Source: Neobacillus niacini (lineage in GTDB: Bacteria; Bacillota; Bacilli; Bacillales; Cytobacillaceae). Taken from it: a stretch of 64,000 bases of DNA. Shown here in pieces: positions 29,206-39,570 of this stretch. Location: the NCBI RefSeq assembly GCF_023715415.1, contig NZ_JAMBOB010000001.1, positions 62,001 to 126,000 of the forward strand. The letters are read 5' to 3'. The notes beneath the pieces are model-generated. The model saw nothing but the letters and a program-made list of their open reading frames with translations, searched no databases and was not told the origin of the DNA. Within the stretch, counting starts at the first letter, position 1; each line of letters opens with the position of its first letter. The translations under genes were made by a program, and so were the position numbers.

Positions 29206-30163
29206 ATGAATCTTCCTCGAAAACTAAATCATTGCTCCTAAGTGTCATTAATTCATGTTTGTCGAAGCTATTCTGCAATAAAAGCCGCATAGCTTGAGCG
29301 CGAATAGACTTTTCAATTATATTACGGACATATCGGCCATTCGAAAAGCTATTGGGATTGAGCACTGATTTTACCCAAATTAAATGATCCTTTAGTTTTT
29401 TCTCTGCACCATGGCTCAAACTATATTCACGTTCTTCCAGCATCCGGGAAGAGATTTCCATCAATTGATCAATGGTATAATTCGGGAAATCTATGACTAA
29501 TGGAAACCGGGAGTGCAAACCTGGATTTAAGGTTAAGAAATAATCCATCTCTCGGGAATATCCAGCCAAAATGAGGATAAATTCATGCTGTTTATCTTCC
29601 ATATGCTTGACGAGTGTATCAATCGCTTCTTTTCCAAAATCCTTTTCACCGCCGCGGCCTAATGAATAGGCTTCATCAATGAATAGTATTCCACCCTGTG
29701 CTTTCTTAATTAAGTCCCGTGTTTTTTGAGCCGTATGACCGATATACTCTCCCACAAGGTCAGCTCGTTCTGCCTCAATTAAATGCCCCTTAGATAGGAC
29801 ATTCATTTTTAAGAAGAGCTTGCCAATTAATCTGGCAACGGTCGTTTTCCCTGTCCCAGGATTGCCTTTAAACATCATATGAAGGGCTTGCTTCCTTGCC
29901 TTCATACCCACTTCTTCCCGTTTTTTATTCACGAATATCCAGGCATAAATTTCTTTTATCATTCGTTTCATTTCTTCCATACCTACTAATGCCCCGAGCT
30001 CGTCTTCGATTTCTTTTAATGCGGCGTGCTCCGGGGGAATAACCTTTGGAACAACTTGAGGAACAGGAAGCTCTTTCGTCAATGACTTCCTTTTTTGGGA
30101 ATTGAGCGATACTGTTATTTGACCATTACTTTTCATGCGAATCGGTTGGTCCAAAGCCTTCAC
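29204..30163 (-). CDS. spoVK: Stage V sporulation protein K, AAA+ ATPase
   Basis: 319 residues. CbbX/SpoVK-type AAA+ domain: Walker A GNPGTGKT at 100-107, Walker B GGILFIDEAYSLGRGG and the arginine-bearing LNPGLHSRFP. Family members remodel protein complexes; SpoVK is needed late in spore maturation in B. subtilis. It sits between hfq and hflX as in that species. The N-terminal 50 residues are a basic, Pro-rich extension. Confidence 0.93.
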   Translation of the reverse strand: MKALDQPIRMKSNGQITVSLNSQKRKSLTKELPVPQVVPKVIPPEHAALKEIEDELGALVGMEEMKRMIKEIYAWIFVNKKREEVGMKARKQALHMMFKGNPGTGKTTVARLIGKLFLKMNVLSKGHLIEAERADLVGEYIGHTAQKTRDLIKKAQGGILFIDEAYSLGRGGEKDFGKEAIDTLVKHMEDKQHEFILILAGYSREMDYFLTLNPGLHSRFPLVIDFPNYTIDQLMEISSRMLEEREYSLSHGAEKKLKDHLIWVKSVLNPNSFSNGRYVRNIIEKSIRAQAMRLLLQNSFDKHELMTLRSNDLVFEEDS

Positions 30164-30238
30164 CTCTCATTCTGCAACGCAATACTCCTTCATTTATGTG
30201 TATTCATCCAATTACCTTTTCATTATAAAAATAAAAAA

Positions 30239-30260
30239 GAGCCCACAGATTTATGGGCTC
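30239..30260 (-). terminator. Terminator of miaA-hfq
   Basis: GAGCCCA / TGGGCTC stem; on the minus strand it is followed by a T run. Confidence 0.8.
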
Positions 30261-30276
30261 CAATCAAACGTATAGG

Positions 30277-30507
30277 TTATTGCGCATCCAGGTCAAGCTG
30301 AACATTTCTTTGCGGTGCAAAGGTTGAAATGGCATGCTTGTATACCAATTGCTGTTTTCCTTCTGATTCAAAAAGAACTGTAAAATTATCAAAGCCTTTA
30401 ATTTGGCCTCTCAATTGGAATCCGTTCAATAAGAATACCGTCACATGAGTATTGTCCTTGCGGCACTGGTTTAAAAATTGGTCCTGAATGTTGATGGTGG
30501 TTTTCAT
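30277..30507 (-). CDS. hfq: RNA chaperone Hfq
   Basis: 76 residues, Sm-like fold. Sm1 motif [22 protein letters not shown] and Sm2 motif [11 protein letters not shown] (the YKHA segment) are intact. It forms a hexameric ring that binds A- and U-rich RNA. Short acidic C-tail, as in Gram-positive versions. It follows miaA by 26 bases and shares its terminator. Confidence 0.97.
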   Translation of the reverse strand: MKTTINIQDQFLNQCRKDNTHVTVFLLNGFQLRGQIKGFDNFTVLFESEGKQQLVYKHAISTFAPQRNVQLDLDAQ

Positions 30508-30533
30508 TTGTATATCCTCCTCTTTTATCTCTA

Positions 30534-31514
30534 CTAATATGTATTCGATTTTACTTGTAGCTTTCCTTCAACGTACTGTGAAATTTCGGTTATTTTTTTT
30601 GACAAATCTGAGACATTTGTCATTTCAAACCATTCTACATCCATTTTGTTACGAAACCAAGTTAGTTGTCTTTTTGCATAACGCCTAGAATTTTGTTTTA
30701 AACTTTCGATGGCATCATCATAACTAACCTTTCCATCTAAATAATCATAGATTTCTTTGTAACCAATGGCTTGAATGGATTGACAATCTCTTATTCCCTG
30801 CTTGTATAACCCAGAGACTTCTTCAAGAAGCCCTTCGGATATCATCATGTCAACACGTGAATTAATCCGTTCATAAAGCTGTTCCCTATTCATGGTTAAT
30901 CCAATAAGGGCTGTTTCATATAGAAGGTCAGGCTGCTGATTCATTTGATATTCACTCATAATCTTACCAGTACAATGATAAATTTCAAGTGCTCTAATCA
31001 CTCTTCTTACATTATTGTAATGAATTTGGCTTGCACTTTCAGGATCTATCTTGGTTAACTCATGGTGCAGCGCCTCATTTCCAATTTCTTTTGCCTTCTC
31101 TTCAAGTTGCAATCGAAATTCCTCATCCGCAGGTGCCTCGGAAAACTGGTAATCATAAATGACAGCTTGAATATAAAGCCCAGTACCCCCGACAATAATA
31201 GGAAGCTTCCCTTTCGAGGTGATTTCAGATATTTTCGCTCGGACTAGCTGTTGGAATTCCGCTACGGAAAAACTTTCATCCGGCTCTTTAATATCAATCA
31301 AATGGTGGGGAATCCCCTCCATTTCCTCGATGGTTATTTTTGCAGTTCCGATATCCATACCTCGATAAATCTGCATGGAGTCGCCGCTGATAATTTCGCC
31401 ATTATACCGTTTAGCCAGTTCTATGCTTAACTTTGTTTTTCCAACTGCGGTTGGACCAATAATGACTAATAACTTCTGTTTTAAATCCAATATTTTCACA
31501 CTGCCCTTTTTCAT
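30534..31514 (-). CDS. miaA: tRNA dimethylallyltransferase
   Basis: 326 residues. Adds the isopentenyl group to A37 of tRNAs reading UNN codons. P-loop GPTAVGKT at 20-27, [23 protein letters not shown] and the GGTGLYIQA segment are all typical. The start is uncertain: the first ATG at 31514 lacks a clear site, while AAGGGCAGT just before a GTG at 31499 could also serve. First gene of the miaA-hfq unit. Confidence 0.95.
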   Translation of the reverse strand: MKKGSVKILDLKQKLLVIIGPTAVGKTKLSIELAKRYNGEIISGDSMQIYRGMDIGTAKITIEEMEGIPHHLIDIKEPDESFSVAEFQQLVRAKISEITSKGKLPIIVGGTGLYIQAVIYDYQFSEAPADEEFRLQLEEKAKEIGNEALHHELTKIDPESASQIHYNNVRRVIRALEIYHCTGKIMSEYQMNQQPDLLYETALIGLTMNREQLYERINSRVDMMISEGLLEEVSGLYKQGIRDCQSIQAIGYKEIYDYLDGKVSYDDAIESLKQNSRRYAKRQLTWFRNKMDVEWFEMTNVSDLSKKITEISQYVEGKLQVKSNTY

Positions 31515-31718
31515 TATTTACGTGTGTCACTACAACCATGTCACACTAACATCCTAACATATATTTTAAAAGCAGTTGAACATCAAATAAGTATAATCAA
31601 AAAATAACTTTTCTATGCATGGTTTTGCAAGGATTTAATATATTACATTTAAGACAAACTAATAAATTTACTTTACAACTTTACATTCCTATAACGATTC
31701 ATTTACAAACGCCTTCTT

Positions 31719-31748
31719 ACCCCCAAGTTCATGATAGGCTTAATCGTA
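31719..31748 (+). promoter_or_regulatory. Candidate sigma-I-type promoter of mreBH
   Basis: ACCCCC at 31719-31724 and CGTA at 31745-31748 upstream of the ATG at 31818. B. subtilis mreBH is controlled by SigI, whose promoters use ACCCCC and CGAA-like boxes. The 20-base spacing here is longer than I would expect, so this is tentative. Confidence 0.3.
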
Positions 31749-31817
31749 GCTTATTTTGTAGAAAGATGACTGGTCAAACGGCAAGTTGTCGAAAAATAGG
31801 GAAATTAGGTGAGGAAA

Positions 31818-32825
31818 ATGTTATCAAACTTTGAGATTGGAATCGATCTAGGGACAGCAAATATATTGGTTTATAGTAAAAATAAAGGAATCGCAGTTAA
31901 TGAGCCTTCTGTGGTGGCCATTGATACAGAAACAAAAAAGGTTGTAGCTTTTGGCATGGAAGCAAAAGAAATGATTGGAAAAACGCCTGAGAACATCATG
32001 GCAATCCGACCATTGAAGGAGGGCGTAATTGCAGATTATGACCTTACTACTGAACTTCTAAAGCATATCATGCGCAAAGCTTCTAAAAATATGGGCTTTG
32101 CCGTACGGAAGCCAAATGTAGTAATCTGTACACCTTCAGGATCAACAAGTGTTGAAAGAAGGGCTATTCAAGACGCCGTGAGAAATGCCGGCGCAAAAAA
32201 AATCCAGTTAATTGAAGAACCGGTAGCGGCTGCTATTGGTGCTGGAATGCCAGTTGATGAGCCGGTAGCAAATGTGGTTGTTGATATTGGCGGGGGGAAT
32301 ACAGAGGTAGCGATTATATCATTCGGGGGTGTTGTGTCCTGCCACTCCATTAAAATTGGCGGAGACCGTCTCGATGAAGAAATCATTCAATATGTCCGCA
32401 AGGAGTATAATGTGTTGATTGGCGACAGAACAGCTGAAAATGTTAAAATGGAAATCGGTTATGCGTTGGTCGATCACGAAGAGCTTCACATGGAAGTACG
32501 CGGTCGTGACCTTGTAACAGGATTACCAAAGACCGTTACACTATCATCCTATGAAATTAGAAATGCTTTAAAAGAATCATTATCTCATATATTAGAAGCA
32601 ATTCGTGCAACACTCGAGGACTGCCCTGCCGAACTAAGCGGAGACATTGTCGACCGTGGCGTGATTCTAACAGGTGGTGGTGCATTGATGAAGGGAATGG
32701 AAGAATGGCTAAGCAAGGAAATAGTAGTGCCTGTACAATTAGCAGAAAATCCTCTTGAATCCGTCGCAATCGGAACCGGACAAGCCCTTAAATACATGCA
32801 TAAGCTGCCAGCTTTAGTGAGATAG
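31818..32825 (+). CDS. mreBH: MreB-like actin MreBH
   Basis: 335 residues from the ATG at 31818, with AGGTGAGG upstream. Actin fold: phosphate-1 [14 protein letters not shown], connect-1 [11 protein letters not shown], phosphate-2 [15 protein letters not shown], and adenosine motif [14 protein letters not shown]. Closest in outline to B. subtilis MreBH, which guides LytE and cell-wall elongation. It lies away from the mreBCD operon, like other MreBH genes. Its presence between mutL and miaA is not the B. subtilis order. A terminator follows. Confidence 0.9.
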   Translation: MLSNFEIGIDLGTANILVYSKNKGIAVNEPSVVAIDTETKKVVAFGMEAKEMIGKTPENIMAIRPLKEGVIADYDLTTELLKHIMRKASKNMGFAVRKPNVVICTPSGSTSVERRAIQDAVRNAGAKKIQLIEEPVAAAIGAGMPVDEPVANVVVDIGGGNTEVAIISFGGVVSCHSIKIGGDRLDEEIIQYVRKEYNVLIGDRTAENVKMEIGYALVDHEELHMEVRGRDLVTGLPKTVTLSSYEIRNALKESLSHILEAIRATLEDCPAELSGDIVDRGVILTGGGALMKGMEEWLSKEIVVPVQLAENPLESVAIGTGQALKYMHKLPALVR

Positions 32826-32833
32826 ATTGAAAA

Positions 32834-32865
32834 AAAGAGTGCTATTTTTAGCACTCTTTTTGCTA
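32834..32865 (+). terminator. Terminator of mreBH
   Basis: AAAGAGTGC / GCACTCTTT with an eight-base loop and a T tail. Confidence 0.9.
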
Positions 32866-32892
32866 TTTTATCAGTTTTTTAGTTATTTCGGG

Positions 32893-33166
32893 CTACTGCA
32901 ATGACCCAAATGCATTTTATGAATGCTCATCGGTCACTCCAGGCTACTTGCATTGACCCAAATCCTTTATATGAATGCTCTTCGGTCGCTCCAGACTGCT
33001 TGCATTGACCCAAATGCTTTTTATTAATGCTCTTTGGTCACTCCAGACTACCTGCATTGACCAGAATACTTTTCCTGTATGCTCTTCGGTCACTCCAGAC
33101 TACCTGCATTGACCAAAATGCTTTTTATGAATTCTCTTCGGTCACTCCAGACTACCTGCAACTATG
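32893..33166. repeat. 52-bp tandem repeat array, five copies plus a partial
   Basis: Five consecutive units of about 52 bases each share the core TTGCATTGACC, then AATGC...ATGAATGCTCTTCGG and GGTCACTCCAGAC. They differ from one another by several substitutions. A truncated sixth copy, TACCTGCA, ends the array. Within each unit TGACC and GGTCA face each other as inverted arms, and GCATT/AATGC adds a short dyad, so each could fold. The array fills the gap between mreBH and the convergent gene ending at 33168. No ORF explains it. Confidence 0.85.
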
Positions 33167-33167
33167 T

Positions 33168-33620
33168 CTATATATCACTTTGGCGTTTTCTCATATTATT
33201 GAAGTATAGGAATATCGGAAGTGGAATAACGATAAAGCCTAGACTTTTTATGAGTTGGTTTTTTGCATTTTCTCTTGCCCGGTTCTTTTCATCTTTGACC
33301 ATTTGATTATATCTTTCACGAATTTCAGCATCTGTTAGGGTTTTACTTTCCTCAGTTGGAACTTTCTTATCATGGTAAATCTGCTTAAAATCTTCGAAGT
33401 TTTGATAATAACCCGGCGGGCTAACTAAATCGGCCGCAGCCATAAATATCGAAATTCCACCGCCAATCACCATCATAAGTGTTGCAAACAGGACTAAATA
33501 CGTATAAAGATGACGTATCACTGTCTCTCCCCCCATTTCTTTATTCTTCACTGCGTAAACGATTACAAAAATAATAATCACGATAGGTAAAAAAGTACTT
33601 AAGAGGCCAAAAATAACCAC
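33168..33620 (-). CDS. Hypothetical membrane protein
   Basis: 150 residues. Two transmembrane segments near the N-terminus (about 4-24 and 38-64) and one at the C-terminus (about 126-142) flank a hydrophilic Lys/Glu-rich middle (65-125) with a helical DAEIRERYNQMVKDEKNRAR stretch. The gene starts shortly after mutL's terminator region and ends 2 bases after the 52-bp repeat array. I do not recognise the family. Confidence 0.6.
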   Translation of the reverse strand: MVIFGLLSTFLPIVIIIFVIVYAVKNKEMGGETVIRHLYTYLVLFATLMMVIGGGISIFMAAADLVSPPGYYQNFEDFKQIYHDKKVPTEESKTLTDAEIRERYNQMVKDEKNRARENAKNQLIKSLGFIVIPLPIFLYFNNMRKRQSDI

Positions 33621-33711
33621 AGAACCACCTCCTCTATATATCCCTTATAGTGTAATTTTACACTATAATACAAACAAATATAAGTACCTATTATTACATT
33701 TTTCAAAAAAA

Positions 33712-33740
33712 GAGTGCCCTCTTTATAAAAGAGAGCACCC
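33712..33740 (-). terminator. Terminator of mutSL
   Basis: GGGTGCTCTCTT pairs with AAGAGGGCACTC with one mismatch; T run on the minus strand. Confidence 0.75.
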
Positions 33741-35620
33741 TACATAACTCGTTTAAACATTTTCTCCATCTCATAAGACGAATAATGGACGATAATGGGT
33801 CTTCCGTGTGGACAGGTGAATGGGTCAGAAGCTTTTCGTAAGTCATCGAGTAATGCCTGAATCTCATCATTTCGTAAATGACGGTTTGCTTTAATCGAAG
33901 CTTTACAGCTCATCATGATTGCTGCTTCTTCTCGAAGCTTTTTAATATCGACTTTTTTCATCGATAGCAGCTGCTCAATCATTTCTTCGATTAGTTGTTT
34001 TTCTTCGCCTTTTGGGAACCACTGTGGATGTGAGCGAACGATATAGCTGTTCATTCCAAACTCCTCAAGGAAGACCCCAACATTTTCTAATTCCATACGG
34101 TTTTCATTGATTTTCAGATATTCATCCGTGGAATAATCCATTGTGATTGGAACAAGTAATTCCTGCAGCTCCGCATGAACTTGACCTACTTTTTCACGGA
34201 AATACTCATACTTCAATCGTTCTTGTGCCGCATGCTGGTCGATAATATATAACCCATTTTCATTTTGAGCAAAGATATACGTACCGTGCATTTGACCAAT
34301 TGGGTATAACCTTGGAATCCTGCTTTCCATTTGATCGGTATTCGCACTTGTTTCTGTTTCTACATCCGTTTCATTTAATTCCATCTCTGGAGGTGGTGCG
34401 TATTCCCAACTATTCGGAATTGTTACCTCTTCTTCAACCTCTTTTGGAATCCATGGTTCCACTTTCACCTCAAGAGCTGGTACCGTTTCCTGAATGGTAT
34501 TTGTAACAAAAGAAGAATCCCATTTCATTTCTTCTCTCTCGGGTACTGGATTGGTTCTTTCATCAAGAATCAATGTAGTTTGCTCAGACTTCGGGATTTC
34601 TTTTTTCTCTTGGGTATATGCAGTTGGAATCAATATCTTCGATTTAAATGCATTTTTGATGATACTAGTTACCAATTCATTCAATTCTGCTTCTTTACTG
34701 ATACGAACCTCCATTTTAGATGGGTGTACATTGACATCCACCAATAATGGATCCATCTCAATATTGAGGAGAACAATCGGAAATCTTCCGATTGGAAGTA
34801 ACGTATGATACCCCTCTTGAATCGCCTTTGCTAATGCGTAATTTTTAATAAAACGACCATTGATCATAGTAGAAATATAGTTTCTAGATGCTCTGGTTAC
34901 TTCAGGCATAGAGGCATAGCCGCTAATCTTGTAATCAAGCGATTCCCCAGAAATCGGCACAAGCTGTTTGGCAATCGCCATTCCATAGATAGACGCCAGC
35001 ACTTGGCGAACATCACCATTTCCGTTTGTTTGCAGCAGCTTACGTTCGTTATGAATTAAACGAAAGGCAACCTCTGGATGGGATAACGCAAGGCGGTTTA
35101 CCACATCGGTAATATTTCCAAGCTCTGTATGAATGGTTTTCATATACTTCAAGCGTGCTGGTGTATTAAAAAACAAATCGGTTATCGTAAGGTCGGTCCC
35201 GCGTCTGCTCGAAGACTTTTCAAAAACTTCAACCTTCCCGCCTTCAATAACCACTCGATTTCCTGCGCCCTCACCCGTTGAGGTCTTCATCTCCAGCCTT
35301 GAAACGGATGCGATACTGGGCAGAGCTTCCCCGCGGAAACCGAGAGTCTTGATACGGAACAAGTCATTTTCATTTTTTATTTTACTAGTCGCATGACGTT
35401 GGAAGGCGAGTAAGACGTCTTCTTCGTCGATTCCATTTCCATTATCCGTGATTCGAATTTTCGCAAGACCAGCTTCTTCTACTTCAATTTCAATTACCTT
35501 ACTGCCAGCGTCAATTGCATTCTCCACCAACTCTTTCACCACAGAGGCTGGACGTTCAACTACCTCGCCTGCTGCAATTTTATTGGATAGTGCATCATCT
35601 AATTGGATAATCTTCCCCAT
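33740..35620 (-). CDS. mutL: DNA mismatch repair endonuclease MutL
   Basis: 626 residues. GHKL ATPase N-domain: [15 protein letters not shown] and GFRGEAL are intact. A variable acidic linker (about 330-430) follows. The C-terminal domain carries the endonuclease motif [12 protein letters not shown] and the CPHGRP motif, so this is a nicking-competent MutL as in other Gram-positives, which lack MutH. It follows mutS by 14 bases in one operon. Confidence 0.97.
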   Translation of the reverse strand: MGKIIQLDDALSNKIAAGEVVERPASVVKELVENAIDAGSKVIEIEVEEAGLAKIRITDNGNGIDEEDVLLAFQRHATSKIKNENDLFRIKTLGFRGEALPSIASVSRLEMKTSTGEGAGNRVVIEGGKVEVFEKSSSRRGTDLTITDLFFNTPARLKYMKTIHTELGNITDVVNRLALSHPEVAFRLIHNERKLLQTNGNGDVRQVLASIYGMAIAKQLVPISGESLDYKISGYASMPEVTRASRNYISTMINGRFIKNYALAKAIQEGYHTLLPIGRFPIVLLNIEMDPLLVDVNVHPSKMEVRISKEAELNELVTSIIKNAFKSKILIPTAYTQEKKEIPKSEQTTLILDERTNPVPEREEMKWDSSFVTNTIQETVPALEVKVEPWIPKEVEEEVTIPNSWEYAPPPEMELNETDVETETSANTDQMESRIPRLYPIGQMHGTYIFAQNENGLYIIDQHAAQERLKYEYFREKVGQVHAELQELLVPITMDYSTDEYLKINENRMELENVGVFLEEFGMNSYIVRSHPQWFPKGEEKQLIEEMIEQLLSMKKVDIKKLREEAAIMMSCKASIKANRHLRNDEIQALLDDLRKASDPFTCPHGRPIIVHYSSYEMEKMFKRVM

Positions 35621-35634
35621 ACCATAGTCACCTC

Positions 35635-38229
35635 CTAGCTTTTCAGCTTCTTCTGAAGCTCATACAACAAATTAATCGCTTGAAGCGGTGTTATATCTAG
35701 CAAATCAAGTTCTTTCATTTTATCGATTACTTTCTTTTCTTTTGAAGAAAGCTCTTGTTTCTTCTGCTCTTTCGGTTCATCAAAGAATGACAGCTGCGCT
35801 GGCTGCTCCTTTATTTCCTTTACTGCGCTTTTAACGGCGACAGGTTGTACATCAGGTTTTTCTAGTGCTGAGAGAATTTCATTTGCTCGTTGAATTAATT
35901 CCCTTGGAAGTTCTGCTAACTGTGCTACATGAATTCCATAGCTCTTATCTGTTGGACCTTCTTTGATTTTATGAAGAAAAACAAGTTTTCCGTTGTGCTC
36001 AATTGCACTAACGTGAATGTTCTTTAATTTTTCAAGCTCGTCTTCAAGAACTGTTAATTCATGATAATGAGTTGAAAACAGTGTTTTTGCACCAATATGT
36101 TTATGAATATATTCAATAATCGCCTGGGCCAAAGCCATCCCGTCATAGGTTGACGTCCCGCGGCCAATTTCATCAAATAAAATCAAACTATTTTGTGTAG
36201 CGTTGGTTAAGGCATTTCTGGCTTCAAGCATCTCAACCATGAATGTACTTTGTCCCGATATTAAATCATCTGCTGCCCCAATTCTTGTAAATACTTGATC
36301 AAAAATTGGCAGAACCGCTTCATCAGCCGGTACATAACATCCGATTTGAGCTAAAATGGCCGTTAACGCAATTTGGCGCATATACGTACTTTTACCACTC
36401 ATGTTCGGACCTGTAATAAGCAGAACTTCTCGCTCATGATCCATAAAGCAGTCATTCGCTACATATTCCTGTGCATTCAGCACTTTTTCAACTACAGGAT
36501 GTCGGCCATCCTTTAGAACCACTTTTCCTTCAGTTGAAAACTTCGGTTTAACATAACGACGCTCTTCACTCACTTGTGCAAAGCATTGAAGGACATCCAA
36601 CTCACTAACGGCTTTTGCTGCAGCCTGCAGGCGAGGGATATGTTCTTTTACAATCTCACGAATTTCAGTAAAAAGCTGGTACTCAAGTTCTCCACTTTTT
36701 TCCTCTGCTTGTAAAATTAACTCTTCTTTTTCTTTTAATTCAGGAGTAATAAAACGTTCCGCATTTGATAAGGTCTGTTTTCGCTCGTATTGCCCTTCTG
36801 TTAAAAGATGCAGGTTTGCTCTAGTTACTTCTATATAATAGCCGAATACACGGTTATAGCCGATTTTTAAGGATTTAATCCCTGTCTTTTCGCGCTCTTC
36901 ACGCTCAAGTTGAGCAATCCACGTTTTCCCGTTTCGGCTTGCGTAGCGATATTGGTCGAGCTGCTCATTGTATCCGTCTCGAATCATATTTCCTTCTTTT
37001 AATGAAAGCGGAGGATTTTCGACAATCGCTTGTTCTAAAAGGTCCGTCACTTCCTCGCAAGGATCCAGTGATTCTGCAATTTTATTTACTTCTTCATGCT
37101 CCATCCCAAAAAGAATTTGTTTTAAGAAAGGAATCTGCATTAAAGATCGTTTTAATTGCATAAGGTCACGGGCATTTACGTTACCAAATGCAACACGACC
37201 CGCAAGCCTCTCCAAATCATATACTTCAGTCAACTTTTCACGTAGCTCCTGGCGTTCGAAATACTTGTCCATCAAAACCTCTACAATGGTTTGACGGTGT
37301 TCGATGTCCTTACGAGAAATTAAAGGACGGTCAATCCAAGTTTTCAGCGTCCTGCCACCCATGGCTGTCATCGTTTCATCAAGTAACCAAAGCAGTGAGC
37401 CTTTCTTCCCTTTTGAACGAATCGTTTCCGTTAATTCAAGATTCCGTTTAGAATAGTAATCAATTTTCATATATTGATGAATTTGATAGGTTGTCACCGG
37501 TTGGAGGTGGTCAAGGCTTCTCTTTTGTGAACGATATAAATAATGAAATAGCCTTGCTGCACTTTGTTTTGGTTTGTCTTGATTCAAATTGTCTAATAGA
37601 TGTGAAAAATTGATATCTACTGAACTATTATCTTCGAATGAAATAGCAAGTACATCACGTTCCCGCATTTTCTTCTGCCATTCAGCTTCAAAGTCATTTG
37701 CGACAACAACTTCCTTAGAGCTTAATACGGCTAGTTCATTTAATACTTCATCAAAATTAGTAGAGAGCTGTGTTACCTTACTTTCACCTGTTGAAAGGTC
37801 TGTATAAGCAAATCCAAATGTTCCATCATCAAAACAGGAAATGGATGCAATATAGTTATTTTCCTTATCTGATAACGACTTACCTTCCATTACGGTTCCA
37901 GGTGTTATGAGCTGGACAACTTCCCGTCTAACCATGCCTTTTGTTAGCTTGGCGTCTTCCATTTGCTCGCAAATGGCTACTTTATAGCCTTTTGAAATAA
38001 GCTGTTCAATATAGTTAGGGGCGGAATGATACGGTACCCCGCACATCGGAATTCGATCCTCACTGCCGCCTTCGCGACTTGTTAAGGTTATCTCCAATTC
38101 TTGAGATGCTTTGATCGCATCATCGAAAAACATTTCATAAAAATCGCCAAGGCGAAAAAATAAAAAGGCATCTTGGTAATCTGCCTTAATCGTTAAATAT
38201 TGTTGTATCATCGGCGTATAACCAGCCAT
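35635..38229 (-). CDS. mutS: DNA mismatch recognition protein MutS
   Basis: About 864 residues from the ATG at 38229 behind GGGGGTCATT. The N-terminal mismatch-binding FxE motif is seen in [10 protein letters not shown]. The ATPase has Walker [22 protein letters not shown] and the STHYHEL signature. A QLSFF near the C-terminus is a probable beta-clamp binding motif. It is the first gene of mutSL. Length normal. Confidence 0.97.
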   Translation of the reverse strand: MAGYTPMIQQYLTIKADYQDAFLFFRLGDFYEMFFDDAIKASQELEITLTSREGGSEDRIPMCGVPYHSAPNYIEQLISKGYKVAICEQMEDAKLTKGMVRREVVQLITPGTVMEGKSLSDKENNYIASISCFDDGTFGFAYTDLSTGESKVTQLSTNFDEVLNELAVLSSKEVVVANDFEAEWQKKMRERDVLAISFEDNSSVDINFSHLLDNLNQDKPKQSAARLFHYLYRSQKRSLDHLQPVTTYQIHQYMKIDYYSKRNLELTETIRSKGKKGSLLWLLDETMTAMGGRTLKTWIDRPLISRKDIEHRQTIVEVLMDKYFERQELREKLTEVYDLERLAGRVAFGNVNARDLMQLKRSLMQIPFLKQILFGMEHEEVNKIAESLDPCEEVTDLLEQAIVENPPLSLKEGNMIRDGYNEQLDQYRYASRNGKTWIAQLEREEREKTGIKSLKIGYNRVFGYYIEVTRANLHLLTEGQYERKQTLSNAERFITPELKEKEELILQAEEKSGELEYQLFTEIREIVKEHIPRLQAAAKAVSELDVLQCFAQVSEERRYVKPKFSTEGKVVLKDGRHPVVEKVLNAQEYVANDCFMDHEREVLLITGPNMSGKSTYMRQIALTAILAQIGCYVPADEAVLPIFDQVFTRIGAADDLISGQSTFMVEMLEARNALTNATQNSLILFDEIGRGTSTYDGMALAQAIIEYIHKHIGAKTLFSTHYHELTVLEDELEKLKNIHVSAIEHNGKLVFLHKIKEGPTDKSYGIHVAQLAELPRELIQRANEILSALEKPDVQPVAVKSAVKEIKEQPAQLSFFDEPKEQKKQELSSKEKKVIDKMKELDLLDITPLQAINLLYELQKKLKS

Positions 38230-38389
38230 AATGACCCCCACGTTTTAATTATTTCGAGTATCTTCGACAAACTATTATACCATATATCAGGTAAACTTAG
38301 ATTAGGTAGAAATTTCTTTTATCGTGTTATGGTCGGGAATGGAACATACCCGCATATAAATCAGAGTAACAAAGCGAAAAGGGTGATTA

Positions 38390-39094
38390 ATGATGGGTTG
38401 GTTTGGAGGAAATGTTAAGGAATATAATTTCGAAATGTTTTCTGTCAGCCATTTTGTGATTATTGCCCTTCTTATTCTAGGTTCATTTTTTATATTCATA
38501 AACAGGGATAAGCTTAAGGACAAAAAATGGAGAAAAGCAGAGGTAGCTGTAGGAATTTCATTAATCATAATAGAAGTTAGTTACCATTTATGGATGGTTG
38601 TAAATGATATGTGGGATGTCAGTCATGGTATTCCATTAGAATTATGCAGTATCAGCCTCATTTTATCGGTATTATTATTGTTAACGAGAAAAAAAGTTAT
38701 TTATGAAATTTTATTATTCACGGCCTTATTGGGTGCTTCTCAGGCGATATTTACCCCATTGTTAAATTTTGATTTCCCGCATTTCCGCTTTTTTCACTTT
38801 TTTTATACGCATGTAATGATGATTTGGGTTGTCTTCTATTTTACTTGGGTACAAGGCTATAGACCTACCATTTGGTCCGTTGTAAAACTATTTGTCTTTT
38901 TGAATGTCTTATTGCCGATCATCATGATTATTAATAAGGCAGTCGATGGGAATTATATGTTTTTAAGCCATAAACCCAATAGTGCTAGCTTATTAAACCT
39001 TCTTGGTCCCTACCCATGGTATATCTTATCAATGGAGTTTTTATCAATTTCCCTTAGTCTGATCATCTGGTTAATTTTCAGAAAAAGGCGATAA
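38390..39094 (+). CDS. TIGR02206-family membrane protein (YwaF-like)
   Basis: About 234 residues with seven predicted transmembrane segments. Family motifs include an N-terminal FSVSHF, LPLELCSISLIL-type helix (here IPLELCSISLI) and a central HFFYTHV followed by an aromatic-rich helix, and LLNLLGPYPWYI near the C-terminus, which is typical of YwaF. Function unknown. Two adjacent ATGs are possible; AAGGGTGA serves either. It lies between mutS (divergent) and tRNA-Arg. Confidence 0.8.
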   Translation: MMGWFGGNVKEYNFEMFSVSHFVIIALLILGSFFIFINRDKLKDKKWRKAEVAVGISLIIIEVSYHLWMVVNDMWDVSHGIPLELCSISLILSVLLLLTRKKVIYEILLFTALLGASQAIFTPLLNFDFPHFRFFHFFYTHVMMIWVVFYFTWVQGYRPTIWSVVKLFVFLNVLLPIIMIINKAVDGNYMFLSHKPNSASLLNLLGPYPWYILSMEFLSISLSLIIWLIFRKRR

Positions 39095-39117
39095 AAGGTA
39101 GAAAAGGTAATTATTTA

Positions 39118-39146
39118 TTGACCTTTCACGTTTAACTATTTATAAT
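39118..39146 (+). promoter_or_regulatory. Promoter of the tRNA-Arg gene
   Basis: TTGACC at 39118-39123 and TATAAT at 39141-39146 with 17-base spacing, 22 bases before the tRNA. Confidence 0.8.
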
Positions 39147-39168
39147 AAGTAACGTTCCCAATAAATGT

Positions 39169-39242
39169 GTCCCGATAGCTCAGCAGGATAGAGCAACAGT
39201 TTCCTAAACTGTAGGTCGGAGGTTCGAATCCTCTTCGGGACG
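39169..39242 (+). tRNA. tRNA-Arg (CCU)
   Basis: 74 bases, complete cloverleaf: acceptor GTCCCGA / TCGGGAC, D-arm GCTC-AGCAGGATA-GAGC, anticodon stem CAGTT / AACTG with loop TTCCTAA (anticodon CCT), T-arm CGGAG-GTTCGAAT-CCTCT-like and discriminator G. CCA is not encoded. Its 3' 43 bases belong to a 57-base direct repeat that recurs at 62611, so this gene is the integration target of the island that follows. It is intact here. Confidence 0.95.
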
Positions 39243-39256
39243 TCAAAAAGCCTTGA
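39200..39256 (+). repeat. attL: 57-bp direct repeat of the tRNA-Arg 3' end
   Basis: Identical over 57 bases to 62611-62667. Starts within the anticodon loop, runs through the tRNA 3' end, and stops inside the terminator stem. Weaker similarity continues past it for about 30 bases (terminator and following TTTGTTAAT). Confidence 0.9.
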
Positions 39257-39276
39257 ATTTTCAAGGCTTTTTATTT
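39244..39276 (+). terminator. Terminator of tRNA-Arg
   Basis: AAAAAGCCTTGA / TCAAGGCTTTTT stem with a short loop and T tail. A copy with a longer loop occurs at the right end of the island. Confidence 0.85.
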
Positions 39277-39570
39277 TTGTTAATAAGAAATTACAAAAAA
39301 AAAAATTGAAGATTCTAATGGTGGATATGTTGTATTTTTTACAGTCAAATTTGTTTAAATAGAACTTTATCCAACGTTCATTATCCCCATTTTTCCTTTA
39401 TTATCTCCTCTTTCTATTAATCAATTCTTTGGGAGAAGCTACTCTCCGACATATTCCATTTTGTTTTTAGCCTCTTTCCGTTTCATAAATAAGACAGACC
39501 ACCAGATCCTGGCATGCAGGTCTCAATCCAGTTAAGAGACTGTGCTTGTAACTTCCCCCTAAATCTAGGA
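39257..39570. other. Left island margin, no gene
   Basis: No coding frame with a ribosome site. The only recognisable element is the selC-like fragment at 39499-39544. No integrase remnant could be identified. Confidence 0.5.
39499..39544 (-). pseudogene. Degenerate partial tRNA-Sec (selC-like) fragment
   Basis: 46 bases match the middle of the real selC at about 10620-10665 in the same orientation. They cover the T-arm start, the long variable arm (AGGTCT and its partner) and the anticodon stem (CAGT...GACTG). About 27 of the first 29 positions agree, allowing one inserted base. The anticodon loop is rearranged, the UCA is lost and both ends are missing. It cannot be a tRNA. Confidence 0.7.

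Noticed and set aside
32893..33166. Tandem repeats as a CRISPR array
   Set aside because: The units are contiguous with no unique spacers of constant size, and no cas genes are near.
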